A program made the translations under genes and the position numbers. The notes below the pieces were generated by a model. The model made no database searches. It was not told the origin of the DNA and saw only the letters and a list, made by a program, of their open reading frames with translations. 64,000 nucleotides of DNA from DASQFQ01 sp963805525 (GTDB lineage: Bacteria; Actinomycetota; Thermoleophilia; Solirubrobacterales; Solirubrobacteraceae), in assembly GCA_963805525.1 (NCBI GenBank), contig CAWDUT010000007.1:62001-126000 (forward strand), in the 5' to 3' direction. Below, in pieces: positions 1 to 7,236 of this stretch (within the stretch, counting starts at the first letter, position 1; each line of letters opens with the position of its first letter).

Positions 1-748
1 GCAGGTCGAGGTCACCGGACGCCTCGACGAGGATGTCGGAAGGCACGCCGACCGCGAAGAACGGCTCGCCGCGAGGGTCGCCGTCGAGCTTGGCGACGGC
101 GGCCTCGAGCTCGCCCGCGGCCTGCTCCTTCAGCGTGTTGTTGTACGAGGCGTGGCCCATCGCGACGCCGCGCTGCGGGACCGTGGCGACCGGCTGGAAC
201 GCTCGGATCACGCGCAACCGCGCGCCGGTGGCGGCGGCGAGCCGGTGGGCGACGGCCAGCGCGCCATCGGCAGCCGGGGTTCCGTCGTAGCCGGAACCGA
301 TGATTCCGGGTTCGCCGAGGGTGTGGTGCGCGTAGTCCTTGGGGGCCACCGCGACGGGACACGGCGAGCCGTGCAGCAACCGCTCGGCGGTGCTGCCGGG
401 CATGACGCGGCCGGCGCGGCCGGTATGCGTGGAGCCGACGACGATCAGGCCGGCGTCCTCTCGCTCGGCGAGCTCGTGCAGCGCGCGCGGCGGCGACGTC
501 TCGGCGATGGCCTTCACCTGTGCGGTGTCATCGCCATGCGCGCTGCGCAGCCGCTCGAGCAGCGCCTCGCTGTCCTCGCGCATGAAGTTCTCGAAGTCGG
601 CGTTGACCGCCCGGCTGGGGTGCGGGTCGTAGGGGAAGACGTTGACGAGCATGAGCGTGGCGCCGGTCATACCGGCCAGGCTGCTCGCCAGGGCGATGGC
701 ATCGGCCGAGCCGGGTGACTCGTCGACGCCCACGATGATCTTGCTCAT
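1..748 (-). CDS. Universal stress protein (two UspA domains), 3' end cut off by window
   Basis: Tandem UspA-family stress protein, cytoplasmic, likely ATP-binding. The N-terminus reads MSKIIVGVDESPGS, and the first domain ends with the nucleotide-binding signature VGSTHTGRAGRVMPGSTAER (G-2x-G-9x-G-S). A second Usp domain begins near residue 165 (GIIGSGYDGTPAAD) and runs out of the window after about 249 residues. The start ATG at 748 is preceded by GAAGGGAC, a plausible ribosome binding site. Its upstream region carries the full shared promoter described separately (9-mer 838-846, GGATG, TAGCGT), so it belongs with the two other Usp genes at 3269 and 4527. In mycobacteria, Usp proteins are hallmark dormancy-regulon products; that role here is inference. 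Confidence 0.9.
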   Translation of the reverse strand, partial: MSKIIVGVDESPGSADAIALASSLAGMTGATLMLVNVFPYDPHPSRAVNADFENFMREDSEALLERLRSAHGDDTAQVKAIAETSPPRALHELAEREDAGLIVVGSTHTGRAGRVMPGSTAERLLHGSPCPVAVAPKDYAHHTLGEPGIIGSGYDGTPAADGALAVAHRLAAATGARLRVIRAFQPVATVPQRGVAMGHASYNNTLKEQAAGELEAAVAKLDGDPRGEPFFAVGVPSDILVEASGDLDL

Positions 749-781
749 GACCGTCCCTTCACTCGTAGTTGACGAGGAGGG

Positions 782-846
782 ACGCTAAGGCGGGCGACCG
801 GACCGGCCATCCGCACGAGACCGCGCGCCCCTGCGGAGAACTACGG
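782..846 (-). promoter_or_regulatory. Shared-architecture promoter of the Usp gene at 748
   Basis: On the minus strand: CCGTAGTTC (846-838), 25 nt, GGATG (812-808), 20 nt, TAGCGT (787-782). The transcript would carry a leader of about 27 nt with a ribosome binding site. The 9-mer overlaps the stop codon of the kinase-fusion gene upstream. Confidence 0.7.
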
Positions 847-2424
847 ACGCCGGAGGCTCAGGCGGGCGTCGAGCAGGGCGGCCAGGTCGTCGAGCGCATC
901 CTCCGCCGGCCGGTCGGTGCGCAGCACCACGTGCTGGGCGGGCGGCACATCGTCGGCCAGATGGCCGTCGTCGATCTGCCCCTGCACGACGCCGGCGTCG
1001 GCGTCCGAGACCACGGATGTGTCGAAGCTCCGCAGGCGCGCCCGCTCGACGCGGACGGAGAGCGGCGCGCGACATTGGACGACGATCGCAGCCTCGGGAA
1101 GCCCGCCGAGCGTGCCGAGGAAGGCGGCGCGGTCCTCGCGTTCGCGGAAGGTCGCGTCGACGATCGTTCCGCCCTCCTTCTCGAGCGACGCCCGCGCGCG
1201 GCGGCCGAGCTCCTCGTAGGTGCGGCGGTTGAAGCTCGGGCCGTAGGCGGCCGCGCCGGCCCGCGCGGCGGGAGCGATGCCGAGCAGCTCCTTGCGCACC
1301 GCGTCGGAGCTCAGATGGCTCATCCCCGAGCGCTCGGCGAGCAGATCGGCCAGCGTGGTCTTGCCAGTGGCCGAGAGCCCGGCGACGATGACGAGGCCGG
1401 GCCGGCGCACGCGCCACGCGAGCCGCTCGGCGAGCGCGAGGCGGCGGCGGGCGTCGGCGACCCGGCGGGCTCGATCTTCCGCCTGGCCGGCGCGCACGAG
1501 GGCCACCTTCGCGCGCACGAGCGCGCGGTACGTGCCGAAGAAGGTCACGAGCCCATCGTCGCCCGGGTCGCCGCCGGCTTCTCGGTAGCTGTCGAGCACG
1601 GTCCGCGCCGCGAACGGCGATCCGAGCGCTTCGAGGTCCATGGTGAGGAAGGCAAGGTCGCAGCCGACGTCGGTCACGCGGAGCGCGGGGTCGAACTCCA
1701 GGCAGTCGACGATCTCGACGCCGTGCTCGAGGAGGACGTGCTCGGCGCGCAGGTCGCCATGGCCGTCCCGGACCTGGCCGGCGGTGGCTCGGGCTTCCAG
1801 CTCGCCGCGGCGCGCGCTGATGAAGGCGGCCGTGAAGCGGGAGAGGGCCGCGGCCCGGCGCGCGAAGCCGGCGTCCGGCGCGAGCTCGAGGAGCGTCTCG
1901 GCGTTCTCGTCGAGCGCGTGCTCGAGCGCGGTGGTGGCGTGGGCACCGTCGAGCGCCGGGATGTCGGCGTGGAACTGCGCGAGCCGCCGGCCGGCGGCGA
2001 CGAGCGCCGGGTAGGGCACGCCGCCGCGGGCGACCCGCGCCCCCAGCGTGTGCGACTCGTCGAACCGGCGCATCTCGACCACGTAGTCGATGGCGCGCGG
2101 GTCGTTCGCGGGCGCGAGCGCGACGCCGCCGGCGGCCGGGACGATGGCTTTGACGCTCAGGTACACGCGCGGGGCGAGCCGGCGGTTCAGCCGGATCTCC
2201 TCGTCGCACATCTCGCGGCGGCGCTCGACGGTTCCGTAGTCGAGGAACGGCAGCCGGACGGGCTTCTTGAGCTTGTACGCGCGGTCGCCGGTGAGGAACA
2301 CCCACGAGATGTGCGTCTCGCGGACCTCGACCGGCCCGGGGCGGCCCGGATAGGTCTCCGGCCTGGCCATCGCCGCTGCGAGCGCGGGCCCGGGGAGCGG
2401 CGCGCGATGCTGGACGGCGGTCAT
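841..2424 (-). CDS. APH-like / P-loop kinase fusion protein
   Basis: A 527-residue cytoplasmic protein of the type annotated as bifunctional aminoglycoside phosphotransferase-family/ATP-binding protein (COG2187 plus COG0645). The N-terminal part has a kinase-like fold with KLKKPV near residue 51 and a Brenner-like HGDLR near 221. A C-terminal nucleotide kinase/AAA_33 domain has a clear Walker A, GLSATGKTT, at about 349-357. The substrate is unknown; true aminoglycoside resistance is not implied. The start ATG at 2424 lies 6 nt after a TAGCGT -10, implying a leaderless mRNA, and it shares the 9-mer at 2482-2490 with the divergent response regulator. Homologous fusions commonly sit beside universal stress genes in actinobacteria (from memory). 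Confidence 0.8.
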   Translation of the reverse strand: MTAVQHRAPLPGPALAAAMARPETYPGRPGPVEVRETHISWVFLTGDRAYKLKKPVRLPFLDYGTVERRREMCDEEIRLNRRLAPRVYLSVKAIVPAAGGVALAPANDPRAIDYVVEMRRFDESHTLGARVARGGVPYPALVAAGRRLAQFHADIPALDGAHATTALEHALDENAETLLELAPDAGFARRAAALSRFTAAFISARRGELEARATAGQVRDGHGDLRAEHVLLEHGVEIVDCLEFDPALRVTDVGCDLAFLTMDLEALGSPFAARTVLDSYREAGGDPGDDGLVTFFGTYRALVRAKVALVRAGQAEDRARRVADARRRLALAERLAWRVRRPGLVIVAGLSATGKTTLADLLAERSGMSHLSSDAVRKELLGIAPAARAGAAAYGPSFNRRTYEELGRRARASLEKEGGTIVDATFREREDRAAFLGTLGGLPEAAIVVQCRAPLSVRVERARLRSFDTSVVSDADAGVVQGQIDDGHLADDVPPAQHVVLRTDRPAEDALDDLAALLDARLSLRRP

Positions 2425-2430
2425 GCCTCG

Positions 2431-2490
2431 ACGCTACGCCGGGCCGCTCGTTCCCGCGACCGGAGGCTGCCGCCGACGCGTCCGTAGTTC
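2431..2490 (-). promoter_or_regulatory. Shared-architecture promoter of the kinase-fusion gene
   Basis: Minus strand: GAACTACGG (2490-2482), 20 nt, GGTCG in the GGATG slot, 20 nt, TAGCGT (2436-2431), then 6 nt to the ATG at 2424. The 9-mer is shared with the plus-strand promoter of the response regulator. Confidence 0.65.
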
Positions 2491-2547
2491 CCCGCAGTCG
2501 CGGTGATGCCGACTACCGCCGTCTTCACATCCGGCGCCCGGTAGCTT
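2482..2547 (+). promoter_or_regulatory. Shared-architecture promoter of the response regulator
   Basis: CCGTAGTTC (2482-2490), 26 nt, CGCCG in the GGATG slot (2517-2521, poor match), 20 nt, TAGCTT (2542-2547), 7 nt, ATG at 2555. Spacing matches the other members although the -35-like element is degenerate. If real, the regulator could be autoregulated. Confidence 0.6.
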
Positions 2548-2554
2548 GCCCACG

Positions 2555-3184
2555 ATGACCAAGATCGTGATCGCCGACGACCACCGCGTGGTGCGCAGCG
2601 GCCTCCGGATGCTCCTCGACCGCGAAGACGGTTTCGAGGTCGTCGCCGAGGCCGGCGACGTCGCCGACGCCCGCCGCTACGTGCGCGCCCACCGGCCCGA
2701 CGTGCTGGTGCTCGACCTGAACATGCCCGGCGATCCGAGCCTGCCGGCCATCCCGATCTTCATAGAGGAGTCGCCGACCACCCGCGTCGTCGTGCTCACC
2801 ATGCAGGAGGACCCGGCCTTCGCCCGCGAGGCATTGCAGGCCGGCGCGAGCGGCTACGTCCTCAAAGAGGCCGCCGACGAGGAGCTCGTCAACGCCGTCC
2901 GCACCGCCGCCAACGGCGGGACGTTCCTGAACCCGCAGCTGGGCGCCCGCATCGCCGCGGCGCCCGCGGAGCCGGCCGGGCCGCCCGACGATCTGACCGA
3001 GCGCGAGGTCGAGATCCTGCGCCTGATCGCGCTCGGCCACACCAACTCCGAGATCGCCGGCCAGCTGTACCTGAGCGTCCGCACGGTCGAGTCGCACCGC
3101 GCGCACATCCAGCAGAAGATCCGGCTCACCAGCCGCTCCGAGCTCGTGCGCTACGCGCTCGAGCACGGCCTCGTCGCCGTCTAG
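2555..3184 (+). CDS. Orphan NarL/FixJ (LuxR-type) response regulator
   Basis: A 209-residue two-component response regulator. The receiver domain (about 1-120) shows the acidic pair in IVIADDHRVV, the phospho-acceptor Asp in VLVLDLNMPG, the switch Thr in VVVLTMQED and the conserved Lys in SGYVLKEA. A C-terminal LuxR-type HTH (about 142-205) has LTEREVEILRLIALGHTNSEI and VRTVESHRAHI. The ATG at 2555 is preferred over a TTG at 2546 because the -10 TAGCTT occupies 2542-2547 and the ATG follows 7 nt later. No histidine kinase gene lies in the window. It belongs to the same family as DosR and lies amid universal stress genes, so it is the best candidate to bind the shared 9-mer (inference). Confidence 0.9.
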   Translation: MTKIVIADDHRVVRSGLRMLLDREDGFEVVAEAGDVADARRYVRAHRPDVLVLDLNMPGDPSLPAIPIFIEESPTTRVVVLTMQEDPAFAREALQAGASGYVLKEAADEELVNAVRTAANGGTFLNPQLGARIAAAPAEPAGPPDDLTEREVEILRLIALGHTNSEIAGQLYLSVRTVESHRAHIQQKIRLTSRSELVRYALEHGLVAV

Positions 3185-3201
3185 CGCGCGTCGCCTGCGG
3201 C

Positions 3202-3262
3202 GAACTACGGTCGCTCATCGCGGCCCGGCCCGGATGGTGCGACCTCGGACCCCGCGTAGCTT
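3202..3262 (+). promoter_or_regulatory. Shared-architecture promoter of the Usp gene at 3269
   Basis: GAACTACGG (3202-3210), 21 nt, GGATG (3232-3236), 20 nt, TAGCTT (3257-3262), 6 nt, ATG. This is one of the most complete examples and implies a leaderless mRNA. Confidence 0.8.
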
Positions 3263-3268
3263 GGGCGC

Positions 3269-4099
3269 ATGTTCCAGACGATCCTCATCGGCTACGACGA
3301 ACCCGACCGCGGCGGTGAAGCGATCGCCCTCGCTCAGACCCTCCGTGACCCGCAGACGGGCACGCTGGTCCTGACCTCCGTCTGCCCGCCGGCCCAAGAA
3401 CGTGACCAGGCCGAAGAGGTGCTCCTGATCGCTCGGGACGCGCTGCCCGACAAGGATCGGGTGACGATCCGCGCGATCGCTTCCGACTCGGCGGCGCACG
3501 CGCTGAGCGAGACCGCAGAGATCGAGCGCGCCGACCTGATCGTCGTCGGCGCGAGTCGCCGCAGCGCGGAGGCTCGCCCGCTCGCGGGTACGACCGCCGA
3601 GCGCCTGCTCGCGGGCGCCCCGTGCCCCGTGATCGTCGCGCCCCGCGGATACGGCGTCCGAGACGTCCGCCGCATCGGCGTCGCCCACGATGGCTCGCCC
3701 GAGTCCGACACCGCGCTGCGCGCGGCGAAGTCGCTCGCCGTCGAGCTCGCTGCTGCCCTGACGGTCTACTGCGTGGTCGAGCCCGGGACGCCGTCCCGCG
3801 CCGCCACCGAGCGCGCTCGCCGCCTCCTACACGGAGTGGTCGACACCGCGCTGCCGGGCATCCGGCCCGAGTGGCTGGTTCTCCAGGCCGCGCCCGCGGA
3901 AGAGATCGCCGGCAGGGCCTACGGCGTGATCGACCTGCTCTTCGTCGGGTCTCCCGCCGAGGGACCGCTCCGCCACGCGCTGCTGGGCAACGTCTCCGGC
4001 GCGCTCGTGCGCGCCGCGGGCTGCCCCGTCGTCATCACCCCGCGCACCGCGGTCGCGCCGCGCCGTGGGTTGGAGGCCGCGGCCGCGCAGTCGGCATGA
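3269..4099 (+). CDS. Universal stress protein (two UspA domains)
   Basis: A 276-residue tandem Usp protein. Domain 1 (about 1-140) starts MFQTILIGYDEPDRGGEAI and contains the nucleotide-binding loop VGASRRSAEARPLAGTTAER. Domain 2 (about 145-265) starts IGVAHDGSPESDTAL and ends with VGSPAEGPLRHALLGN followed by VSGALVRAAGCPVVI. It resembles the Usp gene at 4527 closely, so the two are recent-looking paralogues. The start ATG is 6 nt from the -10 hexamer with no Shine-Dalgarno, consistent with a leaderless transcript. It ends convergently, 6 nt from the 2TM gene. Confidence 0.93.
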   Translation: MFQTILIGYDEPDRGGEAIALAQTLRDPQTGTLVLTSVCPPAQERDQAEEVLLIARDALPDKDRVTIRAIASDSAAHALSETAEIERADLIVVGASRRSAEARPLAGTTAERLLAGAPCPVIVAPRGYGVRDVRRIGVAHDGSPESDTALRAAKSLAVELAAALTVYCVVEPGTPSRAATERARRLLHGVVDTALPGIRPEWLVLQAAPAEEIAGRAYGVIDLLFVGSPAEGPLRHALLGNVSGALVRAAGCPVVITPRTAVAPRRGLEAAAAQSA

Positions 4100-4105
4100 G
4101 CGCCG

Positions 4106-4396
4106 CTAGCGGGTCCGCAGCTTCTCGATCTCGCGCTCGATGTCGGCCTCGCTGATCGGCGCGCGGCCGTAGACGTCGTAGGCGTTCATGACCAGCCCGA
4201 CGCCCCAGCCGCCCATCACGATGAGCGGCCACGGGAAGCTGGCGCCGGTCAGCGCCCAGATCGTCCAGAGCAGGGCGATGACGAGGGTGTAGACGAGCAG
4301 GTGCGCGTGGAAGTCCTGGCGCTTCTTGAGCCGCTGGACCGCCGCTTCGCGCAGGTCTTCGACGGCGGGGGTGTGGGTGTCTGTTGTGGTTGCCAT
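4106..4396 (-). CDS. 2TM-domain small membrane protein
   Basis: A 96-residue protein matching the 2TM domain family (PF13239 type). It has a charged N-terminus (VEDLREAAVQRLKKRQDF), then two hydrophobic helices (about 31-50 and 56-72, the second around PWPLIVMGGWGVGLVMNAY), then an acidic/basic tail. This domain is often attached to histidine kinases or found alone; its function is unknown. It is transcribed divergently from the Usp gene at 4527 and shares its 9-mer at 4460-4468. The ATG at 4396 follows CATCGT by 6 nt, and GGAGGT lies just before it, so both leaderless and Shine-Dalgarno initiation are possible. Confidence 0.85.
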   Translation of the reverse strand: MATTTDTHTPAVEDLREAAVQRLKKRQDFHAHLLVYTLVIALLWTIWALTGASFPWPLIVMGGWGVGLVMNAYDVYGRAPISEADIEREIEKLRTR

Positions 4397-4402
4397 ACCT
4401 CC

Positions 4403-4468
4403 ACGATGCGCCTCGCGCGCCGCGCTCGCGACCGGGCCGCGCCGTGTCGCGTATGTGGCGGGCTACGG
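4403..4468 (-). promoter_or_regulatory. Shared-architecture promoter of the 2TM gene
   Basis: Minus strand: CCGTAGCCC (4468-4460), 26 nt, GGTCG (4433-4429), 20 nt, CATCGT (4408-4403), 6 nt, ATG at 4396. The spacing is exact, while the 9-mer matches at seven of nine positions. Confidence 0.55.
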
Positions 4469-4520
4469 ATCCTGCCCGCGGGAGTGACCTGATGGCGGGG
4501 GCGCCGCCGAGTCATACGGT
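4460..4520 (+). promoter_or_regulatory. Shared-architecture promoter of the Usp gene at 4527
   Basis: GGGCTACGG (4460-4468), 21 nt, TGATG (4490-4494), 20 nt, TACGGT (4515-4520), 6 nt, ATG. This implies a leaderless mRNA and a site shared with the divergent 2TM gene. Confidence 0.7.
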
Positions 4521-4526
4521 CGTCCC

Positions 4527-5417
4527 ATGTTCCGCAAGATCGTTGTCGGCTATGACGAGCCCGACCGAGGCAGCGAGGCCATCGCCCTCGGCGAGGCCCT
4601 GCGCGATCCACGTCGCGGGACGCTGCTGCTGACCTCCGCCTATCTCCCGGCCCCGGTCCCCACCGCGCCGCTCGTGACCGTGCCGGATATGTACGAGCCG
4701 ACCGAAGCGTCACTCGCTGAAGCCCGCGCCACGCTCGATCCGGGCGTACCGGTCCGTACCTTCGCCGTGCCTGCCGCCCCGGCCCGGGCGATGATCGACA
4801 TCGCCGAGCGCGAGGGCGCTGACCTCGTCGTCGTCGGCTCCAGCCATCGCGGCGCGCTCGGCCGCGTGCTGCCGGGGACCACCGGCGAGCAGCTCTTCCA
4901 CGGGGCGCCCTGCGCCGTCGCGATCGCGCCACACGGCTACAAGGGCGGAGACATCCGCCACATCGGCGTCGCCTATGAGGGGTCGCCCGAGGCGGAGGCC
5001 GCCCTCCGCGCCGCCGAGGCGCTCGCGGTCGAGCTCGAGGCCACGTTGACGGTGTACTGCGTCGTCGAGCCGGCTCCTGCCACCGACAACGTGATCGCCG
5101 CGGGCACCGGCGCCGAGTGGCCGTCGGTCACCGCCAAGCACCACGCGCGCCAGCTCCTCTACTACGTCGCCGACCACGCGCCGGACGGTCTGAAGCCGGA
5201 GAGGCTGCTCCTGCACGGGCACGCTGCGGAGCAGATCACCCGGCGCTCCGCGGGCGTCGTCGACCTCCTGTTCGCCGGCTCGCGCGGTCACGGACCGCTC
5301 CGCCGCGCGATGCTCGGCAGCGTCTCGTGCGCGCTCGTGCGCGACGCGGTCTGCCCCGTCGTCATCACGCCGCGTTCCGCCGTCGCCGGCCACGTTCCCG
5401 AGACCGCGCACGCGTGA
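4527..5417 (+). CDS. Universal stress protein (two UspA domains)
   Basis: A 296-residue tandem Usp protein. The start MFRKIVVGYDEPDRGSEAI is almost the same as in the gene at 3269. Nucleotide-binding loops are visible in both halves: VGSSHRGALGRVLPGTTGEQ and AGSRGHGPLRRAMLGSVS. Its stop overlaps or abuts the start of the zinc-ribbon gene (GTGA at 5414-5417), which in turn overlaps the TreT-like gene, so the three form a translationally coupled unit under the promoter at 4460-4520. Confidence 0.93.
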   Translation: MFRKIVVGYDEPDRGSEAIALGEALRDPRRGTLLLTSAYLPAPVPTAPLVTVPDMYEPTEASLAEARATLDPGVPVRTFAVPAAPARAMIDIAEREGADLVVVGSSHRGALGRVLPGTTGEQLFHGAPCAVAIAPHGYKGGDIRHIGVAYEGSPEAEAALRAAEALAVELEATLTVYCVVEPAPATDNVIAAGTGAEWPSVTAKHHARQLLYYVADHAPDGLKPERLLLHGHAAEQITRRSAGVVDLLFAGSRGHGPLRRAMLGSVSCALVRDAVCPVVITPRSAVAGHVPETAHA

Positions 5418-5422
5418 TCGTC

Positions 5423-5767
5423 ATGGCCCGTGTGTTCCGACGCCCCCGGCGCCGCCCCGCGGCCGATGAGCTCACGCGCTGCGCGCCCTGCGGCTCCGAC
5501 TTCGTGACGCCTGTGGATTGGGCGGAGCACGGCGAGGCCGGCTGGTGGATGCGCCTGCGCTGCGGCGAGTGCGGCGAGGCGCGCGAAGTGGTGGTCGAGC
5601 AGGACACCGCCGATCGCTTCGACCGCGCGCTCGACCGCGGATGCGACGTGATCGCCACGACCCTCCGCCGCCTGGATCGCGAGCGCATGACCGCCGAGGC
5701 CGAGGCGTTCGCCACGGCCCTGCGCCTCGACCTCCTCGACGCCGCCGACTTCGGTGCCCCTCGCTGA
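5423..5767 (+). CDS. Small zinc-ribbon-like protein
   Basis: A protein of about 114 residues with a basic N-terminus (MARVFRRPRRRP) and two CxxC pairs, CAPCGSDF and RCGECGEA, spaced as in a zinc ribbon. The rest is helical and acidic (EQDTADRFDRALDRG). No enzyme signature is present and I do not recognise a named family. A GTG at 5414 in the same frame would overlap the preceding Usp stop and is an alternative start. The 3' end overlaps the TreT-like gene by 14 nt, so coupling is likely. Confidence 0.7.
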   Translation: MARVFRRPRRRPAADELTRCAPCGSDFVTPVDWAEHGEAGWWMRLRCGECGEAREVVVEQDTADRFDRALDRGCDVIATTLRRLDRERMTAEAEAFATALRLDLLDAADFGAPR

Positions 5768-7223
5768 CGTCCAGGTCACGCCGCTGCAACCGCAGCGGTT
5801 CGCCGAGGTGCTGGCCGGCGACGGCTTTGCTCGCTTCGAGCAGACGATCGCCGCGGCACATTCACTGCTCGGCACCCGAACGGTCTGGAACGTCAACTCG
5901 ACGGCGTTCGGGGGCGGCGTCGCCGAGATGCTGCGCTCGCTGATCGGCTACGTCCGGGGCGCGGGGATCGACGGCCGCTGGGTCGTCGCCGAGGGCGATC
6001 CCGAGTTCTTCGGCATCACCAAACGGCTCCACAACCGGCTCCACGGCTTCGCCGGAGACGGCGGGCCGCTGGCTGACGCGGAGCGCGCGGCGTACGAACG
6101 CCGCTGCGTGACCAACGCCGAGGCGCTCGCCCGTGTCGTCCGGCCCGACGACGTCGTGATCCTCCATGACCCGCAGACCGCGGGCATGATCCCGGCGCTG
6201 CAGGCGGCGTGCGACGTCCCGGTCATCTGGCGCGCGCACATCGGCCTGGATCTCCCGAACGACCTCGCTCGCGAGGCGTGGCGGTTCCTGATCCCCTACG
6301 TGGCGGAGGCCGACGCGTACGTGTTCTCGCGCGAGGCGTTCGCGTGGGAGGGGCTCGCCCCGGAGCGCGTGATGGTCATCCCGCCGTCGATCGACGCGTT
6401 CGCCCCGAAGAACCAGGCGATGTCGTTCACGAGCATTACCGCCGTGCTGCGGGCGGCGGGCCTGGCCCGCAACCATGCAGATCCGCATCGCGCCGTGTTC
6501 GAGCGGCTCGACGGCAGCGTGGGCTTCGTGCGCCACCGCGCCGAGATGCTCGAGGAGGCGCCGCTCCGGCTCGATGTCCCGCTGCTCGCGCAGGTGTCGC
6601 GCTGGGACCGGCTCAAGGATCCGGTCGGCGTGCTGCGGGCGTTCGCCGAGCACGTCCATGCCGCCGAGAGCCCGCACCTGCTGCTCGCGGGGCCCGACGT
6701 GCGGGCGGTGGCGGACGACCCGGAGGGCGCCGAGGCGCTCGCCGAGGTCGAAGCCGCCTGGCACGACCTCGCTCCGGCCGTGCGGCGCCGGGTCCATCTC
6801 GCCGGGCTGCCGATGGAGGACGCCGAGGAGAACGCCGTGATCGTCAACGCGATCCAGCGCCGCGCGGACGTCGTGGCGCAGAAGAGCCTGGCCGAGGGGT
6901 TCGGCCTGACGGTGGCGGAGGCGATGTGGAAGGGCCGGCCGGTCGTCGCGACGACGGTCGGGGGTATCCAGGACCAGATCGAGGACGGGCGCACCGGCTA
7001 CCTCGTCGAGCCGCGCGATCTGCGCCGGTTCGGCGAGCGCGTCAACGAACTGCTGGATGACCCGCACGGCGCCGAGCGAATGGGCGACGCGGCGCAGCGG
7101 CGCGTCCGCGACCTCTTCCTCGGCCCGCGGCACCTCGGCCAGTACGTCGACCTGATCGAGCGCGTACTTTCCGCGCGACAGGCACGGCGATCCCCCGATT
7201 CGCCGCTGACCGCGCCCACGTAG
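5754..7223 (+). CDS. treT: TreT-like trehalose synthase / GT4 glycosyltransferase
   Basis: A 489-residue GT-B glycosyltransferase. The N-terminal stretch RTVWNVNSTAFGGGVAEML followed by EGDPEFFGITKRLHNRLHG is characteristic of the trehalose glycosyltransferring synthase group (TreT), which joins NDP-glucose and glucose. The C-terminal GT4 signature is seen as AEGFGLTVAEAMWKGRPVVA (donor-binding E-x7-E). It starts with GTG inside the preceding gene and is third in the Usp-led unit. Trehalose as the product would fit a desiccation/stress role; the acceptor cannot be proved from sequence alone. Confidence 0.8.
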   Translation: MPLADVQVTPLQPQRFAEVLAGDGFARFEQTIAAAHSLLGTRTVWNVNSTAFGGGVAEMLRSLIGYVRGAGIDGRWVVAEGDPEFFGITKRLHNRLHGFAGDGGPLADAERAAYERRCVTNAEALARVVRPDDVVILHDPQTAGMIPALQAACDVPVIWRAHIGLDLPNDLAREAWRFLIPYVAEADAYVFSREAFAWEGLAPERVMVIPPSIDAFAPKNQAMSFTSITAVLRAAGLARNHADPHRAVFERLDGSVGFVRHRAEMLEEAPLRLDVPLLAQVSRWDRLKDPVGVLRAFAEHVHAAESPHLLLAGPDVRAVADDPEGAEALAEVEAAWHDLAPAVRRRVHLAGLPMEDAEENAVIVNAIQRRADVVAQKSLAEGFGLTVAEAMWKGRPVVATTVGGIQDQIEDGRTGYLVEPRDLRRFGERVNELLDDPHGAERMGDAAQRRVRDLFLGPRHLGQYVDLIERVLSARQARRSPDSPLTAPT

Positions 7224-7226
7224 CGT
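7162..7226 (+). promoter_or_regulatory. Probable shared-architecture promoter of adhE
   Basis: GCGTACTTT (7162-7170, weak 9-mer), 25 nt, CGATT (7196-7200), 20 nt, TAGCGT (7221-7226), 10 nt, ATG at 7237. The -10 and its spacing are good; the upstream element is marginal. It lies within the 3' end of the TreT-like gene. Confidence 0.45.
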
Positions 7227-7236
7227 CCGGGCCCTG

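Noticed and set aside
769..2487. Plus-strand ORF opposite the kinase fusion
   Set aside because: Composition typical of an antisense frame, and it would run through two promoters.
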